Shown: positions 1-8,441 of the stretch, piece by piece | Numbering within the stretch: position 1 is the stretch's first letter | Layout of the letters: each line of letters starts with the position of its first letter | NCBI RefSeq assembly: GCF_000519185.1 | Contig: NZ_JAFA01000017.1 | Span: 108,162 to 172,161 of the forward strand | DNA from: Paraburkholderia nodosa DSM 21604 | GTDB lineage: Bacteria; Pseudomonadota; Gammaproteobacteria; Burkholderiales; Burkholderiaceae | Direction: 5' to 3' | DNA: 64,000 nucleotides | The notes under the pieces: model-generated | Seen by the model: only the letters and a program-made list of their open reading frames with translations | Database searches by the model: none | Told to the model about the DNA's origin: nothing | Program-made: the position numbers and the translations under genes

Positions 1-1
1 C

Positions 2-880
2 AACAAGCCGTTCCATCCGAACGGCACGCCGCTCTACAGCTTCGATCCCGCATGGAACTACCGTTTCGTCGATGTGTTCCCGCAACTCTCGCGCGACGGT
101 AAATCGCTCGTGTACACGGAGAAGGCGGTTGGCTCGTCGATCGTCGTGGCGAATACCGACTTCACCGACGCGCGCCGTATCTACGATCCGGTGACCAGCG
201 GCCTCGATCCGAAGATGATCCAGATGGGGCTGGCGGGCGCGTTCCAGCCCACCTGGTCGCCGGACAAGCAGTGGGTGGCCTTCGGCGTGGGCGGCTGGTT
301 CTTTACGCGCGCTCACATGCCGGGCCGCATCATGCGCATCAAGGCCGACGGCAGCATGAACGGCAAGCCGGAGGTTTTGACCGACGGGAAAGAGAACGCA
401 GGCTTCCCGAGCTATTCGCCGGACGGCACCCGGGTCGTCTACCGCGTGTGGAGCGATACGGACAAGGGCTTGCGCATCCTCGACCTGGAGACGCACAAGA
501 CCAGCGTTCTGACCACCGAGCCGGACAACCTGCCAGGCTGGTCGCCGGACGGCAAGCGGATCGTGTTCACGCGCAAGGAGGTCAACCCGACTGACCCCAA
601 CAAGTTCCACTACGACGTGTACACGATCCACCCGGACGGCACGGATGTGCAGCGCGTGACGCCGCCGGGTTCGAATCAGGCCCACGCGACCTGGACATGG
701 GACGGCCGCATTGCGTACAGCTCAGGCGAGTATGGCTTCCGCGACGAGCTTTCGCTTTACGACGACACGTTCCAGCCCGATGGCCAGAACTGGGTGATGA
801 ATGCGGACGGCAGCCATCGGCGTGCGATTACCGACACGCTTTGGGAAGATTCGATGCCGCTTTATATTCCCAAACAGTAA
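2..880 (+). CDS. TolB-like beta-propeller (PD40) protein, 5' end cut off by window
   Basis: The reading frame is open from base 2, so the gene starts before the window and only its C-terminal 292 residues are visible. It holds at least four PD40/WD40-like blades recognisable by the repeated aromatic-S-x-DG signature: PQLSRDGKSLVYTE, PTWSPDKQWVAFG, PSYSPDGTRVVYR and PGWSPDGKRIVFTR. Such six-bladed propellers occur in TolB and as N-terminal domains of secreted hydrolases. Without the N-terminus I cannot say whether it is exported or fused to an enzyme, so a specific function is not assigned. A strong intrinsic terminator follows 29 bases after the stop, so this is the last gene of its transcript. 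Confidence 0.75.
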   Translation, partial: NKPFHPNGTPLYSFDPAWNYRFVDVFPQLSRDGKSLVYTEKAVGSSIVVANTDFTDARRIYDPVTSGLDPKMIQMGLAGAFQPTWSPDKQWVAFGVGGWFFTRAHMPGRIMRIKADGSMNGKPEVLTDGKENAGFPSYSPDGTRVVYRVWSDTDKGLRILDLETHKTSVLTTEPDNLPGWSPDGKRIVFTRKEVNPTDPNKFHYDVYTIHPDGTDVQRVTPPGSNQAHATWTWDGRIAYSSGEYGFRDELSLYDDTFQPDGQNWVMNADGSHRRAITDTLWEDSMPLYIPKQ

Positions 881-908
881 GGTCGCTCCGCAGGTTTACA
901 CGATAAAG

Positions 909-937
909 GCACCGCGCTCAGGCGCGGTGCTTTTTTT
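909..937 (+). terminator. Intrinsic terminator after the TolB-like gene
   Basis: A perfect 9-bp stem (GCACCGCGC with GCGCGGTGC) and a 4-base loop are followed directly by seven T residues, which is a textbook Rho-independent terminator on the plus strand. Confidence 0.93.
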
Positions 938-1065
938 ATTGCGGCTGCTCGCAACCCGGATTCGCATGGCAGTACTTATCAACGAAATAGCGCCGTCAAA
1001 CGTTCCGTACGCTTGAACTGTCCGCGAGTCTCGAGATTTACCCGAATATTCGCCCGTTCTCACTA

Positions 1066-1090
1066 AAAAGTGCCAGCGAAAATCACTTTT
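1066..1090. promoter_or_regulatory. Inverted repeat AAAAGTG-N11-CACTTTT upstream of the outer-membrane protein
   Basis: Two perfectly complementary 7-base arms are separated by 11 bases and lie about 155 bases before the start codon of the outer-membrane protein. The geometry suits a dimeric regulator, but no regulator is encoded beside it, so the role is inferred. Confidence 0.35.
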
Positions 1091-1243
1091 GTGTAAAGGC
1101 ATTCAAGCGGGTATCGCATACATTCCATTCCACCGCAGCGGGCTTTATCACGTTGACCAACGCAAGGCTTTGCCGACGGTGCGAAAAATCGAGAGTCGTA
1201 AATCGACCGCATCTTGCATACCGACAAAAATATGGAAGGAGAC

Positions 1244-2311
1244 ATGAAAAAAACGATCGCTATCCGCACGCCACTGTTAAGTGTTGCCGTCCTCAGCTGC
1301 TTCGCCGGTGCGGCACATGCAGCGGATACCTCGCAGACTGCAGAGGGCGCGGCTCAGCCGGCGCAGGTTGCCCAGACGGACAGCAAGGCATCCAGCGCCA
1401 CGCCGATTCCGGCCGCCGCGCCCCTGACGCTGTCTCAGGCCAGCACCGTGACCGCGCCGCTCTCGCCGCCGCCGGGACTGTACACCCCGCCGACTTCGTG
1501 GAACGACACGTATATCGGCTATCGCGTCGGCACCAATTTTTACTACCCCGGCGTGCGAACCGAAGCCGGCGCACCCGCCAAAATCACGCAGAACATCGGC
1601 TATCTGACGACCACGGGCGGCTTCAAGTTCGGCAGTTACGCGTTCAACGTGGATTACCTCGTCTCCAGCATGGCGAATCCCGAAGCGGGTCCGACCAATC
1701 AATACGGCTATCCCACGCCGGGTTCGGGCGGCGCGCAGGAACTCTACAGCGTCGGCCGCGTCTCGTTCAGCGCAGGCAAGATTTTCGGCAGACCGTTTTC
1801 CTATGGCTTCATGCGGGACTTCGGCCTGACGGTCGGCTATGAATTCGGCACCAAGAACGATGCCTTTGCCCAACGGGCCCGCATGGTGGTTGTCGGGCCC
1901 ACCATCGACCTTGCCATACCCAACGGGTTCTGGAATATCACGCTCGGCGTTCGCACCGAGAGCAATCACGATGGCATCACGAACGTGGAGGTGCATTTCA
2001 ACCCCGCCGTGCACCTCGAGAGTTCCTGGCTCTATAACTTCCGTATCGGTCCTGTTCCTCTGGTCTTCAAGGGTTTCGCAAGCGTCACCGGGCCGAAGGG
2101 GAAGGATGGCGCCGGAGTCGAGACCACAACGGAGTTCCTGACCCGCGCGTATCTGCTGGCTGACGTCGGATCGTTCGCCGGCCATCCGCGCACGGCGTAC
2201 ATGGGTCTTGGCTACGAATACTGGCACAACATGTACGGCACGCCGGCTTCCGAACAACCGGGCACGACTCAGACATCCGTCCCGATGTTCGTGGCCGAAA
2301 TCCACTTCTGA
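1244..2311 (+). CDS. Outer-membrane beta-barrel protein, Tsx-like or uncharacterised
   Basis: 355 residues starting at the ATG that follows GGAAGGAG. An in-frame upstream ATG at 1214 has no ribosome site. Residues 1-26 form a signal peptide (MKKTIAIRTP..., cleaved after AHA), then a Pro/Ala-rich linker of about 45 residues, then a barrel domain with alternating strands such as WNDTYIGYRVG, ITLGVRTESN and YMGLGYEYWHN. The protein ends in Phe (VAEIHF), the usual C-terminal signal for the BAM machinery. The periodicity and length recall nucleoside-specific Tsx-type channels, but this is by shape only. It stands alone between a terminator and a hairpin, so it is probably monocistronic. Confidence 0.72.
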   Translation: MKKTIAIRTPLLSVAVLSCFAGAAHAADTSQTAEGAAQPAQVAQTDSKASSATPIPAAAPLTLSQASTVTAPLSPPPGLYTPPTSWNDTYIGYRVGTNFYYPGVRTEAGAPAKITQNIGYLTTTGGFKFGSYAFNVDYLVSSMANPEAGPTNQYGYPTPGSGGAQELYSVGRVSFSAGKIFGRPFSYGFMRDFGLTVGYEFGTKNDAFAQRARMVVVGPTIDLAIPNGFWNITLGVRTESNHDGITNVEVHFNPAVHLESSWLYNFRIGPVPLVFKGFASVTGPKGKDGAGVETTTEFLTRAYLLADVGSFAGHPRTAYMGLGYEYWHNMYGTPASEQPGTTQTSVPMFVAEIHF

Positions 2312-2327
2312 CCGGGGATGACGGTCG

Positions 2328-2353
2328 TCGGCAACCGTAGTGCGGGTTGCCGA
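2328..2353. terminator. Hairpin between convergent genes
   Basis: TCGGCAACC and GGTTGCCGA form a perfect 9-bp stem with an 8-base loop, 17 bases after the outer-membrane protein stop and facing the convergent VIT-like gene. It has no T-tract, so it is only a probable terminator or RNA-stabilising hairpin. Confidence 0.45.
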
Positions 2354-2387
2354 TGGCCGCGGATACCGAATCCGCGTTGCCTCGCGA

Positions 2388-3068
2388 CTATCCGCCGAGC
2401 GCAATGATCGCCATCGTCAGCACGACCCCAAGCAGCGTCATGGCGAAGCCCGCTCTCATCGCGCCCGCGCCGGTGTAGCGTCCTAGCGCAAAACCGGCGG
2501 TGAACAGCATCGCGAGCGTGAGGATGCGTGAGATGACGAGCGCCGCCGTGTGATCCCTCACGAGGATAAAGGGCAGGGCAACGGGGAACGTCGATACGAC
2601 GACGAGCAGAAAAACGCCCAGTGCCCCAAGAAAGTCATCGCGCCTGAACTGCGCGCGAGGTGGCAGCGTAGGCGCCGCGGCGAGGCGCGCGCGAATCAAC
2701 TCGAGTTCTTCGTCGTCGACGAGCGGCTCCAGCGCCTTCGGCAACGCGCCGCGCAATGCCCGCACGGCTGCGGCGCGGTCCGGTTCGCGCTTGACGGTCA
2801 GGGCGAGTGTCAGGCGCTGTCCGCGATCCGCGAGCGTGCGAACAAGATACATCACGGCGTCGGCGAGGCCCCAGGCGAGATTGCATCCGAGGGCGGCGAG
2901 GAACAGTTTGCGGCCGGCGTCCTCGCCCGCTGTGACCGCCTTGACGGCTCCGACGAACGTCAACGCCATGAACAGGCCAAAGCACAGTTCGGTCACGCGA
3001 TCGACCGTATTGAGGATGGGCTCGCGCTTTTCGGCTGCGGCTTGCCGTGTCGGGGTAGTGGTGTTCAT
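2388..3068 (-). CDS. VIT1/CCC1-like integral membrane protein
   Basis: 226 residues from the ATG at 3068. Longer in-frame starts would run into the upstream transporter gene. The N-terminus has an amphipathic stretch followed by membrane segments (ELCFGLFMALTFVGAV at about 27-42 and LFLAALGCNLAWGLADAVMYLV at about 55-76). A charged cytoplasmic region of about 75 residues follows, then three further membrane segments to the C-terminus. This layout of two N-terminal helices, a soluble insert and three C-terminal helices matches the VIT/CCC1 family of metal transporters, but no metal-binding Glu cluster is obvious, so the substrate is unknown. It lies 28 bases behind the SulP gene and is probably co-transcribed with it. 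Confidence 0.6.
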   Translation of the reverse strand: MNTTTPTRQAAAEKREPILNTVDRVTELCFGLFMALTFVGAVKAVTAGEDAGRKLFLAALGCNLAWGLADAVMYLVRTLADRGQRLTLALTVKREPDRAAAVRALRGALPKALEPLVDDEELELIRARLAAAPTLPPRAQFRRDDFLGALGVFLLVVVSTFPVALPFILVRDHTAALVISRILTLAMLFTAGFALGRYTGAGAMRAGFAMTLLGVVLTMAIIALGG

Positions 3069-3096
3069 ACGGCCTCGTGCGAGAGGGGATGCGCGG

Positions 3097-4848
3097 TCAT
3101 CGCGTTCCGTGTCCGGGATGGCTACTGGCAGACGATACGCCATTGCGCGACATGGCATGCTCCACCTCCCACCACGCGGCGAGCGCCTGTTCGAGATTGA
3201 GAAACATGCGCTCATGTCCAAGCACGCTGCCAAGCGGTGCCTTCTCGACGACGGCAAAGACTTCCGGATTGAGGCCGACGACCCAGACTTCGATCCCGCT
3301 CTCGCGACATTTCCTCTCGGCCTCGGTCAGCATCTTCAATGCTGTGTACTCCACATCGAATACCGCCCGCATATCGAGCGCGACGACCCTGGGGCGTGCC
3401 TGGGCGAGGAGCGGCACGATCTTGTGCACGATATTGGCGGCGTTGAGAAAGAAAATTCGCCCCTCGGGCCGCAGGAGCAGCAGTCCGGGAAAGTCCTCGT
3501 CGTTTGGATGCTCGTCCGATATCGGCCGGAATACGTTCGTGCCTGGCTTGCGTCGCAGCACGTGCACGGGGGGATCGGATACCTGATGGGCGAGTGCGAC
3601 GAGCGAAACGACGATGGCGATCAGAATGCCTTGCAGCGTGCCGAGCAGCACGACGCCCACCAGCGCCACGACCGCCCAGACAAACTCGGTACGCCGGATG
3701 GCGAGGATCGCGCGAAAGTCCGCCGGGTTGAGCAGGCCGATCGAATAGACGATCACCACGGCAGCGAGCGTGGCATGGGGCATGAGACCGATGACGGGCG
3801 CGAGCAGCACCATGGTGCCGAGCGTCACGGCGGCGGTGGCGAGTTCGGCCAGTTGCGAATGCGCACCTGCCAGCCGGTTGACGGCCGTCTGGGTCGTTCC
3901 GCCGCCCGCGGGCATCGAGCCGAACAGGGCGCCCACCGCGTTGCCGAGGCCCGTCGCCAGCAGTTCGCGGTTCGGCAGCGGAACGGGTTCCCCGCTGAGC
4001 GCGAATGCGCGCCCTGAAGCAATCGTTTCGGTAAAACTCATCAAGGCAATGCCCACCGCCGCCGGCCAGAGCGCGTCGATCAGCGACAGATCCGGCATCA
4101 CGAACGACGGCAACCCGGTCGGGATCTGGCCGACGATCTCCACGCCGTACCGCTGCACGCCAGCGAAAGCGACGCACGCAATCCCGAGCGCCACCGCAAT
4201 GAGCGGGGCCGGGGACTTCGGATACCAGTGTTCGAGCGCGACCAGCACGGCGATCGTCAGGGCGCCCATCGCAACCGTCGCCATCGACGCATGGGGAAGC
4301 CCTGCGGCGAGCGCGGACACGTTATGAAAGAAAGACCCTTTCACGACGTGAATGCCAATCAGTTTTGGCAGTTGATCGAGCACGATGACGATGGCGATGC
4401 CGGCCTTGAAACCCGTCAGCACGGGCTCGGAAATGAAGTTCGCGACAAACCCCAGCCTGAGCAAGGCAGCGAGAACGAGGATGAGGCCGACGAGCAGCGT
4501 GAGCGTAGCGGTCGCGACGAGCAGTTGGGTGGTGTTGCCATCCGGTGCGACCTGACCGAGCGCGGCCGCGCTCAGGATGGCCAGCGTCGCGCTGGTGCTG
4601 ACGCTCAGTGGCCTCGACGTGCCAAAGAGCGCGTAGATCACCATCGGCACGAACGCCGTGTAGAGCCCGGCCTCGACGGGCAGTCCGGCGACGGTCGCGT
4701 AAGCCATCGCTTTGGGCAACACGACAGCCGCTGCCGTGACGCCCGCGACGACGTCGGGTTTGATCCACGATGTCGGGTAGTCGCGTACCCATTCGAGAAC
4801 GGGAAGACGAAAGCCGGATTTGCGGTGCGACGCGGACTGATCGCGCAT
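3097..4848 (-). CDS. SulP family anion (sulfate-type) transporter with C-terminal STAS domain
   Basis: 583 residues. It opens with a short cytoplasmic tail and the SulP hallmark around residues 25-70 (WIKPDVVAGVTAAAVVLPKA, then VAGLPVEAGLYTAF). Some ten to fourteen hydrophobic helices follow, and a STAS domain occupies the last 130 residues (GRIFFLNAANIVHKI..., VVALDMRAVFDVEYTAL). Members import sulfate, bicarbonate or dicarboxylates by anion symport or exchange, and the exact anion cannot be told from sequence. Length and domain order are normal for the family. The VIT-like gene follows closely on the same strand. Confidence 0.9.
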   Translation of the reverse strand: MRDQSASHRKSGFRLPVLEWVRDYPTSWIKPDVVAGVTAAAVVLPKAMAYATVAGLPVEAGLYTAFVPMVIYALFGTSRPLSVSTSATLAILSAAALGQVAPDGNTTQLLVATATLTLLVGLILVLAALLRLGFVANFISEPVLTGFKAGIAIVIVLDQLPKLIGIHVVKGSFFHNVSALAAGLPHASMATVAMGALTIAVLVALEHWYPKSPAPLIAVALGIACVAFAGVQRYGVEIVGQIPTGLPSFVMPDLSLIDALWPAAVGIALMSFTETIASGRAFALSGEPVPLPNRELLATGLGNAVGALFGSMPAGGGTTQTAVNRLAGAHSQLAELATAAVTLGTMVLLAPVIGLMPHATLAAVVIVYSIGLLNPADFRAILAIRRTEFVWAVVALVGVVLLGTLQGILIAIVVSLVALAHQVSDPPVHVLRRKPGTNVFRPISDEHPNDEDFPGLLLLRPEGRIFFLNAANIVHKIVPLLAQARPRVVALDMRAVFDVEYTALKMLTEAERKCRESGIEVWVVGLNPEVFAVVEKAPLGSVLGHERMFLNLEQALAAWWEVEHAMSRNGVSSASSHPGHGTR

Positions 4849-5013
4849 GATGCTGTGGCCTCCAGGAACGGGAACACTACCGACGCACGCCTACGTCGAA
4901 TGTCTCACCGCTGCCTTCCTGTGGGCTACTGCATTCAACATGCTGAAGCGGAAATTTGACCAATCCCATGTTGCGGATCAATCGTCAATCGGACTTTGGT
5001 CCTACTGCGCCAG

Positions 5014-5097
5014 GCGCGCCCGAGCTGCGCTCCGCAAGCGCGCGTACTTCCTGCGCGACGACCGCGAAGCCGCGCCCCTGACTGCCGGCGCGCGCCG
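5014..5097 (-). pseudogene. Fragment of a methyl-accepting chemotaxis protein (signalling hairpin tip)
   Basis: Immediately behind the stop of the GGDEF-EAL gene, the minus strand encodes AARAGSQGRGFAVVAQEVRA followed by LAERSSGA. This is the highly conserved tip and descending helix of the MCP signalling domain (family consensus E-A-A-R-A-G-E-Q-G-R-G-F-A-V-V-A-x-E-V-R-x-L-A-x-R-S). Nothing before or after it in any frame continues the MCP domain, and the frame stops at 4985. It is therefore a 28-residue relic of a receptor gene otherwise lost from here. Chance similarity at this level of identity is very unlikely. Confidence 0.7.
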
Positions 5098-5111
5098 CGC
5101 CGTCGTGCCGA

Positions 5112-7547
5112 TCACGCGGGCAGCGGCGTTGGGCGTACCGCCGCATTCGCCGCGATGTCGGCGATTGCGCCGGCGCTGACGGCGCGGCTGTACAGGAAAC
5201 CTTGGGCATGCATGCAGCCGTTCTGCAGCAGGAAATCGCGATGGCCGCTGGTCTCGACGCCTTCCGCGATCAGTTCGAAATTGAGCGCCTTCGCCACGGC
5301 GATGACGGCGAGCGTGATCGCTTCCGTTTCCGTGTCCTGGCCAATCTCGCGCACGAATTCGCGGTCGATCTTGAGGCGATCGACTCGAAAGCGCTTGAGA
5401 TACCCGAGGCTCGAATAACCCGTGCCGAAATCGTCGATGGCGACGCGCACGCCCATCTCCCGCAAAGCGGCCAACGTGCGCGCGGCGAGATCGGGCGTGC
5501 GCATGAGCGCGCCCTCGGTCACTTCGAGTTCGAGCAGCGCTGGCGGCAAACCCGAGTCGCACAGCGCCTGCCTGACCTGGCCCATCAGGTCGCCATGCTC
5601 GAACTGCAAGGGCGAGACGTTGACGGAGACGCGTATTGGCCGCGCCGGGTCGAGATTCCAGCGCACCGCTTCCCGGCATGCCTCGCGCAGCACCCATTCG
5701 CCGATGCCGCGAATCAGGCCGGTTTCCTCGGCGACCGGGATGAACACCGCCGGCGACACGCTGCCGAGTTCCGCGTCGGTCCATCGCAGAAGCGCCTCGG
5801 CGCCGATCATCGCGCCCGACGCCATATCGATTTGCGGCTGATACAGCACGCTCAACCCGCCGTTGCGGAACGCCTGGCGCAGGCGCGTCGAAATGCGCAA
5901 GCGCGAGGTCGCGGCTTCGCTCAATTCCGGGCGATAGAACTGGTACTGATTGCGGCCGTTCTGCTTGGCCAGATACATCGCGGCGTCGGCATTGCGCACC
6001 AGCGCGTCGGCATCGTCGCCGTCGGCGGGGTAGAGGCTGATGCCGATGCTGGCCTCGATGAAGAGTTCGTGGCCCGCGACCTGGATCGGTTCCGTCATCG
6101 CGGCGAGCAGTGCGTCGAGCAGCGGTTCGAGCAACGGGGCTGCGCCGTCGGCGATGACCATGAATTCGTCGCCGCCATAGCGCGCCACCGTCCCGCGCTC
6201 GCTGACGACGCGCTCGATGCGCCGCGCGATCTGGGCCAGCAGCGCGTCGCCGACGCGGTGGCCGAGCGAGTCGTTGACCTCCTTGAAATTGTCGAGATCG
6301 AGGAAGATCATCGCGAGCGTCTTGCCCGCCCGGCCCGCCTGTTGCAGCTCGCGGGTCACGCGCTCGTCGAAATACTTGCGGTTCGTGAGGCCGGTGAGCG
6401 CGTCGTATTCGGCCCGGTGCCTGAGTTCGGCCTGGGCAGCGAGTTGCGCCGTGACGTCCTCCATCACGCAAAGGGTCGCGCTGCGGCCGTCGAAATCCGT
6501 TTGCAGCTGGAATACATTCATCGAGCGCAGCTCGCCGCTTTTCGTTCTGTGTTCCCAGATGGCCGTGCCGTCGTCCCGGGCGCGCGCGTGCGCGAACGAT
6601 GCGCCATGCAGCGCGGTCTTGTTCATGCGCAGGTCGGCAAGCGTCAGCGCGAGCATCTCGCTCGCGCGATAGCCCAGGGCGCGCGCCGCCATGTCGTTGA
6701 CGGCGACGAGCCGCATGGACGCGTCGTCGACAATCCAGATCGGCAGCGGGTTGAGCTGAAAGAGGCGCTTATACTTCTTGCGGTTGACGTCCGCCGTCTG
6801 GAGCGCTTTGCGCAACGATTTCGTGATACGCGCGTTGCGGCGCAGAAAGGCCAGCAGCAGGAGCGCCGCCGCCAGTCCCGAACCGAGCAGGAGCGCCGAG
6901 GCCATTTGCGAATCACGCGACGCCCGGCTGACCGACCGGTCGAGGTGCGCGTCTTCGTCCATGCGGATCTCGCCGATCTTCTGCATCGTCTGGAAAAAGC
7001 GCGCGTCGAGTTCGCCCAGCGACGGCGTATCCATCGTCACGCTGCCCGGCTTGAGCATGGAGTACGTCGCGAGCCGGTTGCTCAGGGCGCCCAGATGGCG
7101 AATCATGTCCTTCAACTCGTCGAGCAGGGCGATGCAGCGCTCGCGGCCTTCGCAGGTCCGCTGCGCCGCGTTGGCGTTGTCGATGAGCGCCGGAAGCGGA
7201 TAAATGTAGGCGGCGCGCCGATAGAACGGCCGCGTGCCGATGACCGTGTAGAGCTGCTCATGCTCGTCGAGAAGCGCGCTCTGCAGTTCGTCGAGATCCC
7301 GCTTGGCCGATTCGACTGCACGCTGCTGCGCGAGCGCATATCGCTGCTCATGAGACTGCCGCAGGGCGATGACGGTATTCAGGGCGATGGCCGACAGGAT
7401 CGCAATCAGTGCCAGCGGCGCGACCAGCCGTGTTTTTTGCGTGCTCCATGCGTGCAGCACGCGCCATGGCCCGATGGGCGCCGGCCTCGCGGCCGGATTT
7501 CGTGCGCCATCCCCCATCTTGCTGTCCCCACGCTGCATATTCGTCAC
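5112..7547 (-). CDS. Membrane-bound PAS-GGDEF-EAL protein (cyclic-di-GMP turnover)
   Basis: 811 residues. A short cytoplasmic N-terminus leads to a membrane helix at about 40-63, a periplasmic sensor of about 150 residues, and a second helix at about 215-236. A PAS domain (about 255-370) follows, then a GGDEF domain with the intact RYGGDEF signature (GGDEF at 458-462) and an EAL domain with an intact EALLRW (EAL at 584-586). Both catalytic signatures are present, so diguanylate cyclase and phosphodiesterase activity are both possible. In many such hybrids one domain dominates. The periplasmic region has two Cys residues (RTCEGRERCIA at about 131-138) that could form a disulfide. It is divergent from a PilZ gene. 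Confidence 0.92.
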   Translation of the reverse strand: MTNMQRGDSKMGDGARNPAARPAPIGPWRVLHAWSTQKTRLVAPLALIAILSAIALNTVIALRQSHEQRYALAQQRAVESAKRDLDELQSALLDEHEQLYTVIGTRPFYRRAAYIYPLPALIDNANAAQRTCEGRERCIALLDELKDMIRHLGALSNRLATYSMLKPGSVTMDTPSLGELDARFFQTMQKIGEIRMDEDAHLDRSVSRASRDSQMASALLLGSGLAAALLLLAFLRRNARITKSLRKALQTADVNRKKYKRLFQLNPLPIWIVDDASMRLVAVNDMAARALGYRASEMLALTLADLRMNKTALHGASFAHARARDDGTAIWEHRTKSGELRSMNVFQLQTDFDGRSATLCVMEDVTAQLAAQAELRHRAEYDALTGLTNRKYFDERVTRELQQAGRAGKTLAMIFLDLDNFKEVNDSLGHRVGDALLAQIARRIERVVSERGTVARYGGDEFMVIADGAAPLLEPLLDALLAAMTEPIQVAGHELFIEASIGISLYPADGDDADALVRNADAAMYLAKQNGRNQYQFYRPELSEAATSRLRISTRLRQAFRNGGLSVLYQPQIDMASGAMIGAEALLRWTDAELGSVSPAVFIPVAEETGLIRGIGEWVLREACREAVRWNLDPARPIRVSVNVSPLQFEHGDLMGQVRQALCDSGLPPALLELEVTEGALMRTPDLAARTLAALREMGVRVAIDDFGTGYSSLGYLKRFRVDRLKIDREFVREIGQDTETEAITLAVIAVAKALNFELIAEGVETSGHRDFLLQNGCMHAQGFLYSRAVSAGAIADIAANAAVRPTPLPA

Positions 7548-7736
7548 CCCGCGCCCACAATCAATGCAATTGACATATCGACAAAGATCCGCGCAACTTG
7601 AGGGCAGGCAATCGCTATTTCGCCAGGGCGAATTGGGGGCGCGTGAAGAGCGGCCAGACTGTTCAGGCGCTTAATTGTGCGCAGTCACGTTAAAATCCCG
7701 ACGCTCAATAAAAATGAAACGTTGAAAACAGGTGCC

Positions 7737-8093
7737 ATGCGTATGCGAAGTGGACTGGATATGCGTCGGGAGGTCCGTACGCCGCTGTTGTTCGCCCCGC
7801 TGCTTCTGAACAGGGACGGCAAGGCTCTCGCACAGGTCGCTGACCTTAGCTCGCGCGGGGCGCTCCTGCACGCGCGCAACGGACTGCTCTTCCGGGGAGA
7901 GACGGTCTTGGGGTGGCTGCAGTCGGCGCCGATCGACGACGAAGACGACATCGTCCTCGCCGTCGCGCTCGATGTTCGCTGGATCTCCGAGGATCAGGAA
8001 AGAGGATGGAGCCGCGTGGGTTGCGAGATGCACCCGCTGGATCAGCGCTCGATGGCCCGTCTGCAAGACCTCATCGCGAAGGCCGCGCCCTAG
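7737..8093 (+). CDS. PilZ domain protein (cyclic-di-GMP receptor)
   Basis: 118 residues from the ATG at 7737, which is preceded by an AACAGG ribosome site. A GTG 60 bases upstream is possible but lacks one. It carries both PilZ ligand-binding signatures: RREVR near the N-terminus (family RxxxR) and DLSSRG about 28 residues later (family D/N-x-S-x-x-G). The fold is a single small beta-barrel domain with nothing attached. It is transcribed away from the GGDEF-EAL gene across about 190 bases, so the two probably form a signal-maker and receptor pair. Confidence 0.82.
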   Translation: MRMRSGLDMRREVRTPLLFAPLLLNRDGKALAQVADLSSRGALLHARNGLLFRGETVLGWLQSAPIDDEDDIVLAVALDVRWISEDQERGWSRVGCEMHPLDQRSMARLQDLIAKAAP

Positions 8094-8153
8094 CCGTTCA
8101 ACAAGTCACGCCCAGACGCTAAAGTTTGTGTGCCGGCCGCCGAAAATCCCAGC

Positions 8154-8408
8154 ATGGCGCACGAACAACCCAAACCACCGCAAGACGATCCGATCTGGGC
8201 AGAAGCACGGGCGCTGGAATCCAGCATCCGCGCGATCAGACGGGCACAGGGAAAGCGGAATCCCGAAGACTGTGTGCCGGGCAGCCCGGAATCTCTCGCG
8301 ATCATGGAAGCGTTCGTGCGCGATGTCGGACGCGTGCTCGCGCTCGATATGCTCGAGCGCGGAAAGGGCAATGACATCGATCTGAACGGGGCGAGTTCGG
8401 CTGGTTAG
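8154..8408 (+). CDS. Small hypothetical protein
   Basis: 84 residues from ATG 8154 (MAHEQPKPPQDDPIW...). An upstream GTG at 8130 is an alternative start. The protein is soluble, charged and mostly predicted helical, with a Pro-rich N-terminus. It has no signal peptide, membrane segment or motif that I recognise. It lies 60 bases behind the PilZ gene on the same strand and may share its transcript. Coding potential is supported by high GC at third positions. Confidence 0.5.
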   Translation: MAHEQPKPPQDDPIWAEARALESSIRAIRRAQGKRNPEDCVPGSPESLAIMEAFVRDVGRVLALDMLERGKGNDIDLNGASSAG

Positions 8409-8424
8409 ACGATTCGCACAATAA

Positions 8425-8441
8425 ATGATAAACGTTATCAT
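8425..8441. promoter_or_regulatory. Fur-type 7-1-7 box (ATGATAAACGTTATCAT)
   Basis: A perfect dyad of 7-base arms around a 3-base centre. Its inner 15 bases match the Fur 7-1-7 consensus TGATAAT-n-ATTATCA at 12 of 14 defined positions. It lies in the intergenic region before the secreted phosphodiesterase gene, about 250 bases from its start codon. Binding by Fur, Mur or Zur is inferred. Confidence 0.5.

Larger units (their letters stand above)
881..1243. other. Intergenic region, terminator and presumed promoter of the outer-membrane protein gene
   Basis: 363 bases without a credible gene. It contains the terminator at 909-937 and an inverted repeat AAAAGTG-N11-CACTTTT (1066-1072 and 1084-1090) that could be an operator for the downstream gene. 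I did not find a convincing -35/-10 pair. Confidence 0.6.

Noticed and set aside
5202..7601. A 799-residue open frame on the plus strand opposite the GGDEF-EAL gene
   Set aside because: Its residues are Arg/Glu/His-rich without any family motif, while the minus strand has intact GGDEF and EAL signatures.
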